From assembly GCA_021414245.1 (NCBI GenBank), contig JAIOOU010000017.1, positions 310,001 to 374,000 of the forward strand: a DNA stretch of 64,000 nt, given 5' to 3'. The notes below the pieces were generated by a model. It was not told where the DNA came from. It saw only the letters and a list, made by a program, of their open reading frames with translations, and did no database searches. The position numbers and the translations under genes were made by a program. The stretch comes from Chloroflexota bacterium. GTDB lineage: Bacteria > Chloroflexota > Anaerolineae > Anaerolineales > Villigracilaceae. Below are positions 37,119 to 46,106 of this stretch, piece after piece. The stretch's first letter is position 1. Every line of letters begins with the position of its first letter.

Positions 37119-37231
37119 ATCAGTCCTTTTTAGAGGGATGTGCCAACGGACCGGCAATATATTCTAGCACAGGCACCTCGAATCGGTGTGTTATACTTTT
37201 TGCGTGATATTTGTCATTATTTGGAGGCCGT
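37119..37231. promoter_or_regulatory. Divergent promoter region
   Basis: The gap between divergent proline dehydrogenase and serine hydrolase genes. On the plus strand TATACT lies at 37192-37197 with a GGAGG ribosome site at 37223-37227. On the minus strand TAGAAT reads from 37166 to 37161. The -35 elements are weak. Confidence 0.4.
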
Positions 37232-38722
37232 GTGCGAAATCGTAATACCAACACCATCCTTCGGGGCGTCTCGATCCTGTTTTTGACCGGTGCCCTCGTC
37301 CTCACCATCGTTTCCCTGATCAGCTACAGCCGTCAGCGTAATAACTATCCCGCCACCATGACCATCGGCGGCGTTCCCGTTGGCGGATTGAATCCCGCCG
37401 AGGCATCCCAACGATTGCTCGAAGTCTACACGTCCCCCATCGAGGTCGAATATAACAATGCCGTCATTCACATCGACCCGAATGTGGTCGGGTTCCAGGC
37501 CGATATTGAAACCATGCTGGCCGCCGCGGACTTAAATCGCACAGGCGGTTCATTTTGGGGCGGATTCTGGAATTTCTTGTGGAACCGCACCCAGGCGGAG
37601 ATCGCAATTCCCTTAAGCGATAATATTTCAGAGGAACGCCTGCGGGATTATCTGCAAAAAGAGATCGCGGCACGCTATGACCTGCCCCCTTCTCCTGCCC
37701 AGCCGATTCCAGGCGGGACCTCCTTCCTGCCCGGCCAGCCCGGTCAGACTCTTGACCTGGACCGTGCCGTGCGCCTGATCAGCGACGCCCTGCGTTCACC
37801 GACCAATCGTACCGTTGCACTAACCTTCACCCGCAGTTCCGCCGCGCGGCCCACGATCGAAAACCTTGAGATCCTACTGAAACAAATAGTGACGGTCTCC
37901 AACTTCGACGGCTTGATCGGCTTTTACATGGTCGATCTGCAGACCGGTCAGGAGATCCACTTCGCGATGGATAACAAGCAGGAGATCCCGGTCGATCCTG
38001 ACATCGCCTTCACGGCCTCCAGCACCATCAAGGTCCCGATTGTGACCTCGTATTTGATCAACCGTGGAAGTGACCTGGACGAAAACACCACCAATATCAT
38101 CTCGCGCGTCCTCGGCAAATCGGACAACGCCGCCACCGATCAAATCCTGGAAGCCATCGACAAGAATAACGGTCCCGTTATCGTCACCCGTGATATGGAA
38201 TCGATCGGATTGCAAAGTACATACATCGGCGGATTCTTTTATGTCGGCGCGCCAAACCTGCTTCCCGGCCGGCTCACACCCGCCAATCAAAGGACGGATG
38301 TGTTCACGGACCCGGATCCTTATTCACAGACCACACCCTCCGAAATGGGCACATTGCTTGCCGACCTGTATCAGTGTGCCGAAAGCGGCGGCGGTGCCCT
38401 GGTGGCAACTTTCCCGGGCAAGGTCACCCAGAAGACCTGCCAGCTTATGATCGACTTTATGGCCCAGGACAAGCTTGGCTCCCTCATTCAAGGCGGCGTG
38501 CCCGATGGGACCCTCGTCCCCCACAAGCACGGATATGTACCCGCCTCCGATGGAATTGTGCGGGACACCAGCGATGCCGGTATTGTCTACACACCAGGCG
38601 GAAATTTTGTGCTGGCCATATATTCCTACCATCCGGTCAACAATATCTGGGAAAACATAAATCCCCTGATCGGCAACCTCACGCGCGCCACCTATAATTA
38701 CTTCAACATTACAAGTCAATAA
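37232..38722 (+). CDS. Class A beta-lactamase-like serine hydrolase with VanW-type domain
   Basis: A 496-residue envelope protein. An N-terminal helix (about 12-33) acts as signal or anchor. Residues 45-195 resemble the peptidoglycan-binding (PG_binding_4/VanW-type) module, with TIGGVPVGGLNPAEASQRL. Residues 215-490 are a penicillin-recognising hydrolase domain with active Ser264 in a STIK motif, an SDN-like segment GKSDNAAT, and a C-terminal KHGYVP matching the KTG position. It may act on peptidoglycan or hydrolyse beta-lactams. GTG at 37232 follows GGAGG closely and was preferred over TTG at 37211. Confidence 0.8.
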   Translation: MRNRNTNTILRGVSILFLTGALVLTIVSLISYSRQRNNYPATMTIGGVPVGGLNPAEASQRLLEVYTSPIEVEYNNAVIHIDPNVVGFQADIETMLAAADLNRTGGSFWGGFWNFLWNRTQAEIAIPLSDNISEERLRDYLQKEIAARYDLPPSPAQPIPGGTSFLPGQPGQTLDLDRAVRLISDALRSPTNRTVALTFTRSSAARPTIENLEILLKQIVTVSNFDGLIGFYMVDLQTGQEIHFAMDNKQEIPVDPDIAFTASSTIKVPIVTSYLINRGSDLDENTTNIISRVLGKSDNAATDQILEAIDKNNGPVIVTRDMESIGLQSTYIGGFFYVGAPNLLPGRLTPANQRTDVFTDPDPYSQTTPSEMGTLLADLYQCAESGGGALVATFPGKVTQKTCQLMIDFMAQDKLGSLIQGGVPDGTLVPHKHGYVPASDGIVRDTSDAGIVYTPGGNFVLAIYSYHPVNNIWENINPLIGNLTRATYNYFNITSQ

Positions 38723-38729
38723 CCTTTCG

Positions 38730-38760
38730 ACCCGTTTTCAAGGAAAACGGGTCTTTTTTT
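38730..38760 (+). terminator. Terminator after serine hydrolase gene
   Basis: A nine-bp perfect stem (38730-38738 with 38744-38752), a five-base loop, and a run of T (38754-38760), eight bases after the stop codon. Confidence 0.85.
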
Positions 38761-38771
38761 CACACATCGTA

Positions 38772-38777
38772 TATAAT
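38772..38777 (+). promoter_or_regulatory. Putative -10 box, leaderless layout, head of F420-region operon
   Basis: TATAAT ends seven bases before the ATG at 38785 with no ribosome site. The -35 position is weak. Genes from 38785 to 47624 follow closely on the same strand, so this may drive the whole run. Confidence 0.5.
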
Positions 38778-38784
38778 TCAAGGT

Positions 38785-39486
38785 ATGAGCGCATCACTGG
38801 GACTTTACCGCCTGCAGCAGATCGACAGCCAGATCGACCGCGCCCGTGCCAAACTGGAAACCATCCAAAAAACACTGGATAACGACGTCGAATTAAAGGA
38901 TGCCCTTAACCGGGTCGCGAATGCCCAAACCGCGCAGCACCTTGCCCATCATGAATTAAAAAATGCAACAGCCGAAGCTGAATCGCAAAAGGAAAAGATC
39001 AAACACACGGAGTCGAGCCTGTACGGAGGCGGCGTACAAAATCCGAAGGAATTGCAGGACCTGCAAAAGGACGCCACATCCCTAAAGAAACATTTGATCA
39101 CGCTCGAGGAACGGGAATTGGAGGCAATGGTCAAATCTGAATCCGCGGACCAGGATCTGCAAAACGTCACAACCGAATTGGAAAAAATTCAATCCCGTCT
39201 CGGTGCGGAACACAAAAACCTGATCGTAAATCAGGCCGGATTAATCAAGGATCTCGAACAGCTGGCCGAGGAAAGGGAAGCCGCGCTTGGGCCCATTGAA
39301 GGGAACCTGCTGCAAACTTATGAAGAACTCCGGCAACAAAAACGCGGCGTGGCCGTAACCCAGGCAATTGACAACGCCTGCACCTCCTGCGGAACGATCC
39401 TGAGCGCTTCCCTGCAACAAAACGCCCGTTCGCAAAAGCAGCTGGCATATTGCTCCTCCTGCGGACGGATCATCTACGCCAACTAA
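38785..39486 (+). CDS. CT398-type coiled-coil zinc-ribbon protein
   Basis: A 233-residue protein. Residues 5-175 are a long heptad-rich coiled coil. The C terminus has a C4 zinc ribbon, CTSCGTIL and CSSCGRIIY, 20-odd residues apart. The layout matches the CT398/DUF164 family, whose members are thought to interact with nucleic acids or secretion components; the bacterial role is unsettled. Expression probably begins from a leaderless promoter. A gap of six bases leads to the NACHT gene. Confidence 0.82.
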   Translation: MSASLGLYRLQQIDSQIDRARAKLETIQKTLDNDVELKDALNRVANAQTAQHLAHHELKNATAEAESQKEKIKHTESSLYGGGVQNPKELQDLQKDATSLKKHLITLEERELEAMVKSESADQDLQNVTTELEKIQSRLGAEHKNLIVNQAGLIKDLEQLAEEREAALGPIEGNLLQTYEELRQQKRGVAVTQAIDNACTSCGTILSASLQQNARSQKQLAYCSSCGRIIYAN

Positions 39487-39492
39487 ATTCAC

Positions 39493-42033
39493 ATGCCCAG
39501 TATAGCCGTTGACCCCTTATCCTTTCTCGTAGGTTTTGCATTCGCTTCCACTGTCTGGTGGTTGCTTGCCCGCATTCGTCCGCTCTGGGCGGAAATCCGG
39601 ACCAATGCCAAGGAAAGCCGTGAAGAAGCCAAAACCCGCAAGACCAGTTCCGTCGAGGAAAATCACAGACGGATCACACTGCGCCGCGCGCAGGGAATGC
39701 ACCTTGCGGCACAGCTATTCGCATTAGACGAGATCATTCAGGAGCCCAGGTTATTAATTCCCCCGCAACGGGTGGAGCCGGGGACGGCCACAAAATTCGA
39801 AGATATCATTTCACAAACCCTTCCCTATCTGCCTTCGTGGCCGGAGATCGCAGCCGTCTACCAGGCACCCACACTCACTCTCCCGGAAGCTCTGGCAGGG
39901 AACACAAATATCGTCGTGATTGGCCAGCCCGGGGTTGGGAAGACCGTCGCCCTGGCCCATCTGGCTTCCCTGGCCGCCAATCGAAGCGAAAAGCTGGCGG
40001 GCCTGCAGGATGTGGTCCCGTTCCTCGTTCACGTTGCAAATCTAAAATTGCCCGTTTCAGATGCGAAGGATGTTCTCAATCCCCTCATAGAAGCGGCCTC
40101 TGAACACGCTCCCATGTTTGACGTCGGCCGTCTGCCTGCGTTTTTCCAAAACACTTTTAAGAGCGGCAACGCCCTGCTGCTCGTTGACGGATATGATGAG
40201 ATTCCCCCGGAACACCAGCTGATCATTTCGGATTATTTCAAACTTCTGATTCAAACCCATCCAAAGACTCATATCGTCACCACCGGCGCCCCTGAACATC
40301 TGGGTGGATTGATCACGCTTGGGTTCGCGCCTTTAACGCTGGTCACCTGGTCCGTTAAACAGGCGGAAAAATTCATCGAGCGCTGGGGCCAAATTTGGTC
40401 CCAGACGATCGCGATGGAGGCCTGGGCCCAAACCGGAGCCGAACAGGTTGATCCGCTCCTGCTTAACGTCTGGCTGAGCGCCGATAATGCAAATTTATCG
40501 CCCCTTGAGTTGACTCTCAAAGCCTGGGGAGCCTATGCAGGTGACAGCCTCGGTCCGCATGTTTTGGAGGCGATCGCCACCCACATTCGCAGGCTGGCGC
40601 CCGCGAACACACCGCTGGCTGCCCTGGAAACCCTTGCCATGCAGGTTATCCTGAGCACGCAGCCGGTATTTGACCCGCGCAAGGCTCGTGAATGGGTGAA
40701 GTCCTTTGAAGTCGCTGAAGAAAGCGTAAAGCCCGAGGGTGAAACCACAGAAACATCCGATGACAATACCATCGAGGAGGGAAAACCCAAAAAGGGAAAG
40801 AGGGTCGAAAAGGTTGTACCCACCCCCTCTTTTGGTTTGCTCGGGAAGATGGTTTCGAGCGGATTACTGGTCAGTTATCCCAATAATAAAATGCGTTTCA
40901 CCCATCCCGTCTTTGCCGGTTATTTAGCAGGACACGCGCTTACGAATTACAATGCGGAAGAACCCCTGTTGAATCAACCGGACTGGTCCGGAAAATACCT
41001 GGCCATGCGTTACTTCGCCGCGCATGGAGACGCCACGAAACTGGTGCAGACTCTGATGGAATTCTCGCGTCTGCCGATGCATCGGCCGCTGTTTGCAGCC
41101 GCCCGCTGGCTGCGGGACGCGCCGAAGAACGCGCCCTGGCGCGGAAAATTGTTTGGCACCCTGGCCGCCATCATGCAAACAGAGGGAGTCCCGCTCAGTT
41201 TGCGCGGACAGGCCATGGCAGCCTTCGTCGTCAGCAACGATCCGAATGCGGCGCCGTTATTCCGTCAATTCGAGACCACGCTGTCCTTTGACCTCGTTCA
41301 TCTTGCCGTTCTCGGCACGGGAGCCATCCGCGATGGAAAGGCTGTAAAGATCATGGAGGGCGCCACCAGTGCTCCAAGTCTCGCCGTTCGGCGCGCGGCA
41401 TGCATGGCACTCGTGGCGATCGGAACTACCGAGGCCCTTGAAGCGGTTGCGCATACCCTGTTGAACGGCGATGAAGACCTGCGGCGTGCAGCAGGTGAAG
41501 CGCTTGCAAACGATCCCTCGGATGGACATGCAATGCTGAAGGACGGGATCACGATGAGTGATATTCTTCTGCGCCGTGCAGTCGTGTATGGCCTGGGCAG
41601 GGTCAATGAACCCTGGGCCATCGAAGCCCTGCAGAAAATACAGATCGATGACGATCAATGGGTTGTACGCAACTCGGCCACTGAGGTCCTCGAATATAGA
41701 ACCAACATCAGTTCCAATGCTCCACGGAAGTTAAAAGCTCCGTCAGAGTCAGCCTGGCTGATCGAGTTTGCCGGCAAGCAGGGCATGGGCATTTCCCCTG
41801 GTGCTCCTGCGACGGACGTTCTTCTGCTTGCCCTGAAGAGTGAAAACCCGGACACGCGACTTGCCGCCCTGCCTTATCTGAAATTCACCCCCAACGAAGG
41901 GGTGGTCGCCCAGCTTTACGGTGCTATGTACAAGGATGACCCCGAACTGCGCGAAGCCGCCTATAACGTCCTATGGGAATTGGGTGCATCCGGCACGAAA
42001 CTTCCCCATCCCAGTCAGTACGGATTCGGTTAA
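39493..42033 (+). CDS. Membrane-anchored NACHT-HEAT protein
   Basis: An 846-residue STAND-type NTPase. Residues 9-28 form a membrane helix. The NTPase core has a P-loop GQPGVGKT at 144-151 and a Walker B segment LLLVDGYDEIP around Asp232. A highly charged spacer (about 415-440) separates it from the rest. The C-terminal half (about 500-840) has repeated helical pairs with HEAT/PBS-lyase character (AVRRAACMALVAIGTTEALEA; LRRAVVYGLGRVNEP). Such proteins act as scaffolds or signalling switches, some in phage defence. Here it lies in a metabolic operon with no effector domain visible, so defence is only one option. Confidence 0.72.
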   Translation: MPSIAVDPLSFLVGFAFASTVWWLLARIRPLWAEIRTNAKESREEAKTRKTSSVEENHRRITLRRAQGMHLAAQLFALDEIIQEPRLLIPPQRVEPGTATKFEDIISQTLPYLPSWPEIAAVYQAPTLTLPEALAGNTNIVVIGQPGVGKTVALAHLASLAANRSEKLAGLQDVVPFLVHVANLKLPVSDAKDVLNPLIEAASEHAPMFDVGRLPAFFQNTFKSGNALLLVDGYDEIPPEHQLIISDYFKLLIQTHPKTHIVTTGAPEHLGGLITLGFAPLTLVTWSVKQAEKFIERWGQIWSQTIAMEAWAQTGAEQVDPLLLNVWLSADNANLSPLELTLKAWGAYAGDSLGPHVLEAIATHIRRLAPANTPLAALETLAMQVILSTQPVFDPRKAREWVKSFEVAEESVKPEGETTETSDDNTIEEGKPKKGKRVEKVVPTPSFGLLGKMVSSGLLVSYPNNKMRFTHPVFAGYLAGHALTNYNAEEPLLNQPDWSGKYLAMRYFAAHGDATKLVQTLMEFSRLPMHRPLFAAARWLRDAPKNAPWRGKLFGTLAAIMQTEGVPLSLRGQAMAAFVVSNDPNAAPLFRQFETTLSFDLVHLAVLGTGAIRDGKAVKIMEGATSAPSLAVRRAACMALVAIGTTEALEAVAHTLLNGDEDLRRAAGEALANDPSDGHAMLKDGITMSDILLRRAVVYGLGRVNEPWAIEALQKIQIDDDQWVVRNSATEVLEYRTNISSNAPRKLKAPSESAWLIEFAGKQGMGISPGAPATDVLLLALKSENPDTRLAALPYLKFTPNEGVVAQLYGAMYKDDPELREAAYNVLWELGASGTKLPHPSQYGFG

Positions 42034-42035
42034 AC

Positions 42036-43388
42036 ATGCTAATTACAAATGCAAATGTCATTACCTGGGAGTCCCCAAATCGGATCCTGGAAAACCATGC
42101 CATCTATATTGAAAGCGACCATATAAAAGAAGTCGCCACCACCAAGGCTCTCACCGCAAAATATCCCAAAGCCAAGACCCTTGATGCGCACGGGCAATAT
42201 GTGATGCCGGGAGGCATCTGTGCGCACACGCATTTTTACGGCGCATTTGCACGCGGGCTGGCAATCCCCGGCCCTGCGCCAAAGGATTTCCCGGAAATCC
42301 TCAGAAAATTGTGGTGGCCCCTTGATCGTTCGCTGGATGCGGAGGCCGTTCGTTACTCGGCGCTTGTCTCGCTGGTGGATGCGATCAAACACGGGACCAC
42401 AACTCTGATCGATCATCATGCCTCTCCAAATTATATTGACGGTTCCCTTGATTTGATCGCCGATGCCGTGGACAGGAGCGGACTGCGCGGAGTACTTTGC
42501 TACGAGGTCACAGACCGGGATGGAAGCGAAAGGGCGAACTCAGGCATCAACGAGAACGTGCGTTTTCTAAAACGCCTGGCAGCCGATCCGCACCCGCGTC
42601 TCGCCGGGACCTTCGGCCTGCACGCCAGCCTGACGCTTTCCGGAGTGACCCTGCAGGCCTGCCGCGCCGCCGCGCCCGATGGTATAGGTTTTCACATCCA
42701 CACGGCGGAACACGAATCGGACGAGTATGACAGCCTGAACAAAAGCGAAATGCGCGTGGTCGACCGGCTGTTGAAACACAACATTCTCGGTCCCAACACC
42801 ATCACTGCGCACGGCGTGCATTTCGATGTCCGTGAAATGGAGATTCTGAAGGAAACCGGCACCTGGTTGACCCACCAGCCCCGTTCCAATATGAACAATG
42901 GCGTGGGTGTGGCCCAGGTCGAATCGATGCTGAGGCTGGGCATACCGGTCTGTCTCGGTAATGACGGGTTTTCCAATGCCATGTGGGAGGAATGGAAGAC
43001 CGCCTATTTATTGCACAAGGTCCATCACCGTGACCCGCGCCGAATGGGCGGTTACGATGTCACTCAGATGGCAGTCTACAACAATGCCGCGCTGGCAAAT
43101 TTATTTTTCCCCGCCGCACCCATTGGACAGGTCACACCCGGCGCCTTTGCCGACTTGATCTTTGTCGATTATCACCCGTTTACCCCCCTGACCGCCGGCA
43201 ATCTGCCCTGGCACATCATCTTTGGTTTCCAGCAAAGCATGGTTACCACCACCATCGCGGCCGGAAAGGTCCTGATGAAGGACCGTCAATTGTTGACATT
43301 GGACGAGGAGGAGATTGCCGCCCGTGCACGGGAGATCTCACCGCGTATTTGGAAGAAATATGAAGAAGAAGTGGCCAAAGTTTCCTGA
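42036..43388 (+). CDS. ssnA: SsnA-like amidohydrolase/aminohydrolase
   Basis: A 450-residue metal-dependent hydrolase. Family marks include the early metal site HTHFYGAFARG, the DHHASPNYIDGSLD segment characteristic of SsnA, FHIHTAEHESD, TAHGVHFD, and the PRSNMNNGVG and CLGNDGFSN motifs. SsnA is part of the ygfK-ssnA-ygfM-xdhD group in E. coli, linked to purine or selenium-dependent hydroxylase metabolism. The ATG at 42036 is two bases after the NACHT stop. Partners resembling YgfM and XdhD lie 10-18 kb further on. The reaction is probably deamination of a heterocycle, not proven. Confidence 0.82.
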   Translation: MLITNANVITWESPNRILENHAIYIESDHIKEVATTKALTAKYPKAKTLDAHGQYVMPGGICAHTHFYGAFARGLAIPGPAPKDFPEILRKLWWPLDRSLDAEAVRYSALVSLVDAIKHGTTTLIDHHASPNYIDGSLDLIADAVDRSGLRGVLCYEVTDRDGSERANSGINENVRFLKRLAADPHPRLAGTFGLHASLTLSGVTLQACRAAAPDGIGFHIHTAEHESDEYDSLNKSEMRVVDRLLKHNILGPNTITAHGVHFDVREMEILKETGTWLTHQPRSNMNNGVGVAQVESMLRLGIPVCLGNDGFSNAMWEEWKTAYLLHKVHHRDPRRMGGYDVTQMAVYNNAALANLFFPAAPIGQVTPGAFADLIFVDYHPFTPLTAGNLPWHIIFGFQQSMVTTTIAAGKVLMKDRQLLTLDEEEIAARAREISPRIWKKYEEEVAKVS

Positions 43389-43415
43389 CCGCCATAAACC
43401 GATCTGGGAGAGCAC

Positions 43416-44090
43416 ATGAACGATTCGCATTTGTTATTATCCATTGCAGTTTTAGGCGGCACCGGCAAGGAGGGCAAGGGACTGGCTTATCGTTGGGCGC
43501 GTGCCGGCTATCATGTCCGGGTCGGATCACGCAGCGCAGAGAAGGCCGTCATCGCCGCGAATGAGATCAGGGAAATGCTCGGTGAGGGAATCTCCATCGA
43601 AGGAATGAGCAACGCCGAGGCTGCGAAGGATGCGAATATCGTCGTGTTAACTGTTCCTTATTCCGCCCACCGCGAGACCCTGGAATCCGTCAAAGCAGAC
43701 CTGCAAGGAAAGATCCTGATCGATGTGACTGTCCCGCTTGTCCCTCCCAAGGTAGCCACCGTGCAGATGCCTGCAGCGGGTTCCGCCGCACAGGAAGCCC
43801 GGGAGATCCTTGGCGAAGGCGTGCAGGTTTGTGCAGCTTTTCAGAATATCGGGTATGACCATTTGCTCGACAATTCGGAGGTGGAATGTGACGTGCTGGT
43901 GACCGGCACCAGCAAGGAAGCCCGCGCTGAAGCAATCAAACTGGTGCAGGCTGCCGGCTTGAAAGGCTGGGATGCCGGCCCGCTTGAAAACTCGGTCGTT
44001 GTGGAAGGAATGACCAGCATCCTGATCGGCATCAACAAAAAATACGGTTCGACCCATGCCGGGATCAAGATTACCGGGGCCAGCCAGTAA
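43416..44090 (+). CDS. npdG: NADPH:F420 oxidoreductase (NpdG)
   Basis: A 224-residue reductase that moves hydride between NADPH and F420. The N terminus holds a GGTGKEGKGLAYRWARAGY nucleotide loop and VGSRSAEKA, the pattern that selects NADPH. Later segments SYPF-like VTVPYSAH and FQNIGYDHL are shared with archaeal and actinobacterial homologues. GGGAG precedes the ATG. It opens the F420 cluster, just before cofE. Confidence 0.88.
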   Translation: MNDSHLLLSIAVLGGTGKEGKGLAYRWARAGYHVRVGSRSAEKAVIAANEIREMLGEGISIEGMSNAEAAKDANIVVLTVPYSAHRETLESVKADLQGKILIDVTVPLVPPKVATVQMPAAGSAAQEAREILGEGVQVCAAFQNIGYDHLLDNSEVECDVLVTGTSKEARAEAIKLVQAAGLKGWDAGPLENSVVVEGMTSILIGINKKYGSTHAGIKITGASQ

Positions 44091-44122
44091 AACCATAAAG
44101 GTCACGGCCCGCCTGCAAATAC

Positions 44123-44890
44123 ATGTCCCTTACCCTCACCTCCTTGAAGAACATTCCCATCATCCGCCAAGAGGACTCCTTGGCGGATATCGTTGTTGAT
44201 TCCCTGCAGGCTTCCTCGATCCAGCTTCACAACGAAGATATTCTGGTGCTTGCCCAAAAGATCGTCAGCAAAGCCGAGGGGCGAACGGTGAATTTGAACA
44301 GCGTCATCCCTTCTGACCGCGCCATTCAGATCGCGGTCGAGGCAGAGAAGGATGCGCGCCTGGTCGAACTCATGCTTCAGGAAAGCAAAGAGGTTTTGCG
44401 GGTGCGACCCGGTGTCATCATTGTGGAACACAAGCTCGGATTTGTATGCGCGAATGCCGGCATCGACCACTCCAATGTTGGAAGCCCTGGGGATGACAAG
44501 GCGGAGTATGTCCTGCTGCTTCCCCGGGACCCGGACGAATCAGCAAGAGTGATTCGAGAACGCATCAAGGAAAAAACGGGATTAACTACCGGCGTGATGA
44601 TCATCGATTCTCATGGACGCGCCTGGCGGAATGGGACGGTCGGCACATGCATCGGTCTGAGTGGACTGCCGGCCCTGGTCGATGAAAGAGGCTGGAAGGA
44701 TCTTTTCGGCTACACCCTCAAAGCCACGATCGTCGCGGTCGCGGATGAACTCGCGGCTGCAGCCTCCCTGGTGATGGGACAGGCCGCCGAAGGGATCCCT
44801 GCCGTGCATGTGCGCGGGTTTCCATATCCACTTGGAGAAGGGTCACTCAAGGAACTGATCCGTCCCAAAAATCTGGATATGTTCCGATAA
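44123..44890 (+). CDS. cofE: Coenzyme F420-0:L-glutamate ligase
   Basis: A 255-residue enzyme that adds glutamates to F420-0 using GTP. Family features include the N-terminal SLKNIPII, LVLAQKIVSKAEG, FVCANAGIDHSNV, LPRDPD and DSHGRAWRNGTVGTCIG. It matches stand-alone CofE, not the two-domain FbiB of actinobacteria; the FbiB C-terminal-like domain is encoded separately at 45483-46091. It follows npdG by 32 bases. Confidence 0.93.
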   Translation: MSLTLTSLKNIPIIRQEDSLADIVVDSLQASSIQLHNEDILVLAQKIVSKAEGRTVNLNSVIPSDRAIQIAVEAEKDARLVELMLQESKEVLRVRPGVIIVEHKLGFVCANAGIDHSNVGSPGDDKAEYVLLLPRDPDESARVIRERIKEKTGLTTGVMIIDSHGRAWRNGTVGTCIGLSGLPALVDERGWKDLFGYTLKATIVAVADELAAAASLVMGQAAEGIPAVHVRGFPYPLGEGSLKELIRPKNLDMFR

Positions 44891-44909
44891 TGAAACACAA
44901 CAAACAAAC

Positions 44910-45104
44910 GTGGCGGATTTCGTTTTTCGGCGTGGTCTTGTGAACTTCAAAACGCTAACAGGAATCTTATGCGCTTTTGATAAACTCGAACGGGATGCGG
45001 AAATCAAATTCCTGGCCGCGCCCCCAACAGACATACACGATATTTTGATTTTTTATCATGAGGGAATGAGCGTTCTTTTCATCCCCAATCTACTGGAGGC
45101 TTGA
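44910..45104 (+). CDS. Short hypothetical protein
   Basis: A possible 64-residue product opening with GTG 19 bases after cofE and ending in a TGATG overlap with the next gene. Composition is protein-like, and the overlap hints at coupling, but no domain is recognised and the start lacks a clear ribosome site. It might be a leader for the PPOX gene or simply an open frame by chance. Confidence 0.3.
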   Translation: MADFVFRRGLVNFKTLTGILCAFDKLERDAEIKFLAAPPTDIHDILIFYHEGMSVLFIPNLLEA

Positions 45105-45496
45105 TGAAGGATTTTCCACAGGATTATTTTGACCTGCTCAAGGACGAGACCAAGGCCTTTCTCTTCCTTGCAACCACGATGGCCGACGGTTCCCCCCAGG
45201 TCACCCCCATCTGGTTCAACACCGATAACGACCATATCCTGATCAACACCAATGAAGGCCGCACCAAGGACCGCAACATGAAGGCGCGGCCGAAAGTTGC
45301 CCTGGTCATTCAAGACCCCGGGGATGTCTACCGTTATGTTGGCATCCGCGGTGAAGTTGTCGAATATACCAGGGAGGGCGCGGATGAACACATCAATCAA
45401 CTTGCACTCAAATATGACAACGAACCCTGGAAGTACCGCGAAGGCCAAAAGCGGATCATCTTCAAGATCAAGCCGACGCACATTGACCCCCACTGA
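45104..45496 (+). CDS. PPOX-class F420-dependent oxidoreductase
   Basis: A 130-residue split-barrel flavin/deazaflavin-binding protein. Segments FLFLATTMADGSPQVTPIWFNTD, RTKDRNMKARPKVAL and YVGIRGEVVE match F420-dependent members of the pyridoxamine oxidase-like family. Its place between cofE and cofD supports F420 over FMN. The reaction and substrate are unknown. GGAGG precedes the ATG at 45104 closely. Confidence 0.85.
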   Translation: MKDFPQDYFDLLKDETKAFLFLATTMADGSPQVTPIWFNTDNDHILINTNEGRTKDRNMKARPKVALVIQDPGDVYRYVGIRGEVVEYTREGADEHINQLALKYDNEPWKYREGQKRIIFKIKPTHIDPH

Positions 45497-46091
45497 TCTG
45501 CACGACTTTCTGCGGACCCGGCGCTCGATCCGCCGCTTCAAACCGGACCCCGTGCCTGACGCCGTGATCGAACGCATTCTCACCACTGCTACCTACGCCC
45601 CGTCTGCACATCACCGCCAGCCATGGAGATTCGCCGTCCTGACAGATCCCGCCGCAAAGGAAAAGCTTGCCACGGCCATGGCGATTGAATTTCGCCGGGA
45701 CCTTACAGGGGACGCTCTTTCAGAGGAAGAAATCAATCAGAAAGCAAACCGCTCCATTGATCGGATCATCGGCGCGCCTGTGGTCATCGTCCTGTGTGCG
45801 GATATGAGCGACATGGATGCCTACCCGGACGAGCGCCGTAACAAGGCGGAATACAGTATGGCAGTTCAATCTGCCGCCAACGCCGGCATGCAGCTTTTGC
45901 TGGCCGCACACGCCGAGGGAATCGGAAGCGTGTGGGTCTGCAGCCCATTGTTTGCCCAGACATCCGTACGAACCGCCCTTGCCCTCCCAAATTCCTGGGA
46001 ACCCCAAGCCATGTATTTCATTGGTTATCCTGTCGGTATCCCGGAGCCAAGGCAAAGAAAATCAATCAAGGAAATCACCAAAACGTTTTAG
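45483..46091 (+). CDS. Nitroreductase-fold FMN enzyme, FbiB C-terminal-like
   Basis: A 202-residue FMN oxidoreductase. [13 protein letters not shown] and [12 protein letters not shown] near the N terminus are typical of the nitroreductase fold, and the C terminus has [12 protein letters not shown] and YPVG. It resembles the C-terminal domain of actinobacterial FbiB, which reduces dehydro-F420-0 during biosynthesis. Here it is a separate protein next to stand-alone cofE. The start is set at TTG 45483, 14 bases inside the PPOX gene; no ATG opens a full-length domain. The F420 role is inference from context. Confidence 0.78.
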   Translation: MTPTDLHDFLRTRRSIRRFKPDPVPDAVIERILTTATYAPSAHHRQPWRFAVLTDPAAKEKLATAMAIEFRRDLTGDALSEEEINQKANRSIDRIIGAPVVIVLCADMSDMDAYPDERRNKAEYSMAVQSAANAGMQLLLAAHAEGIGSVWVCSPLFAQTSVRTALALPNSWEPQAMYFIGYPVGIPEPRQRKSIKEITKTF

Positions 46092-46106
46092 ATTTCAAAC
46101 CCAATC

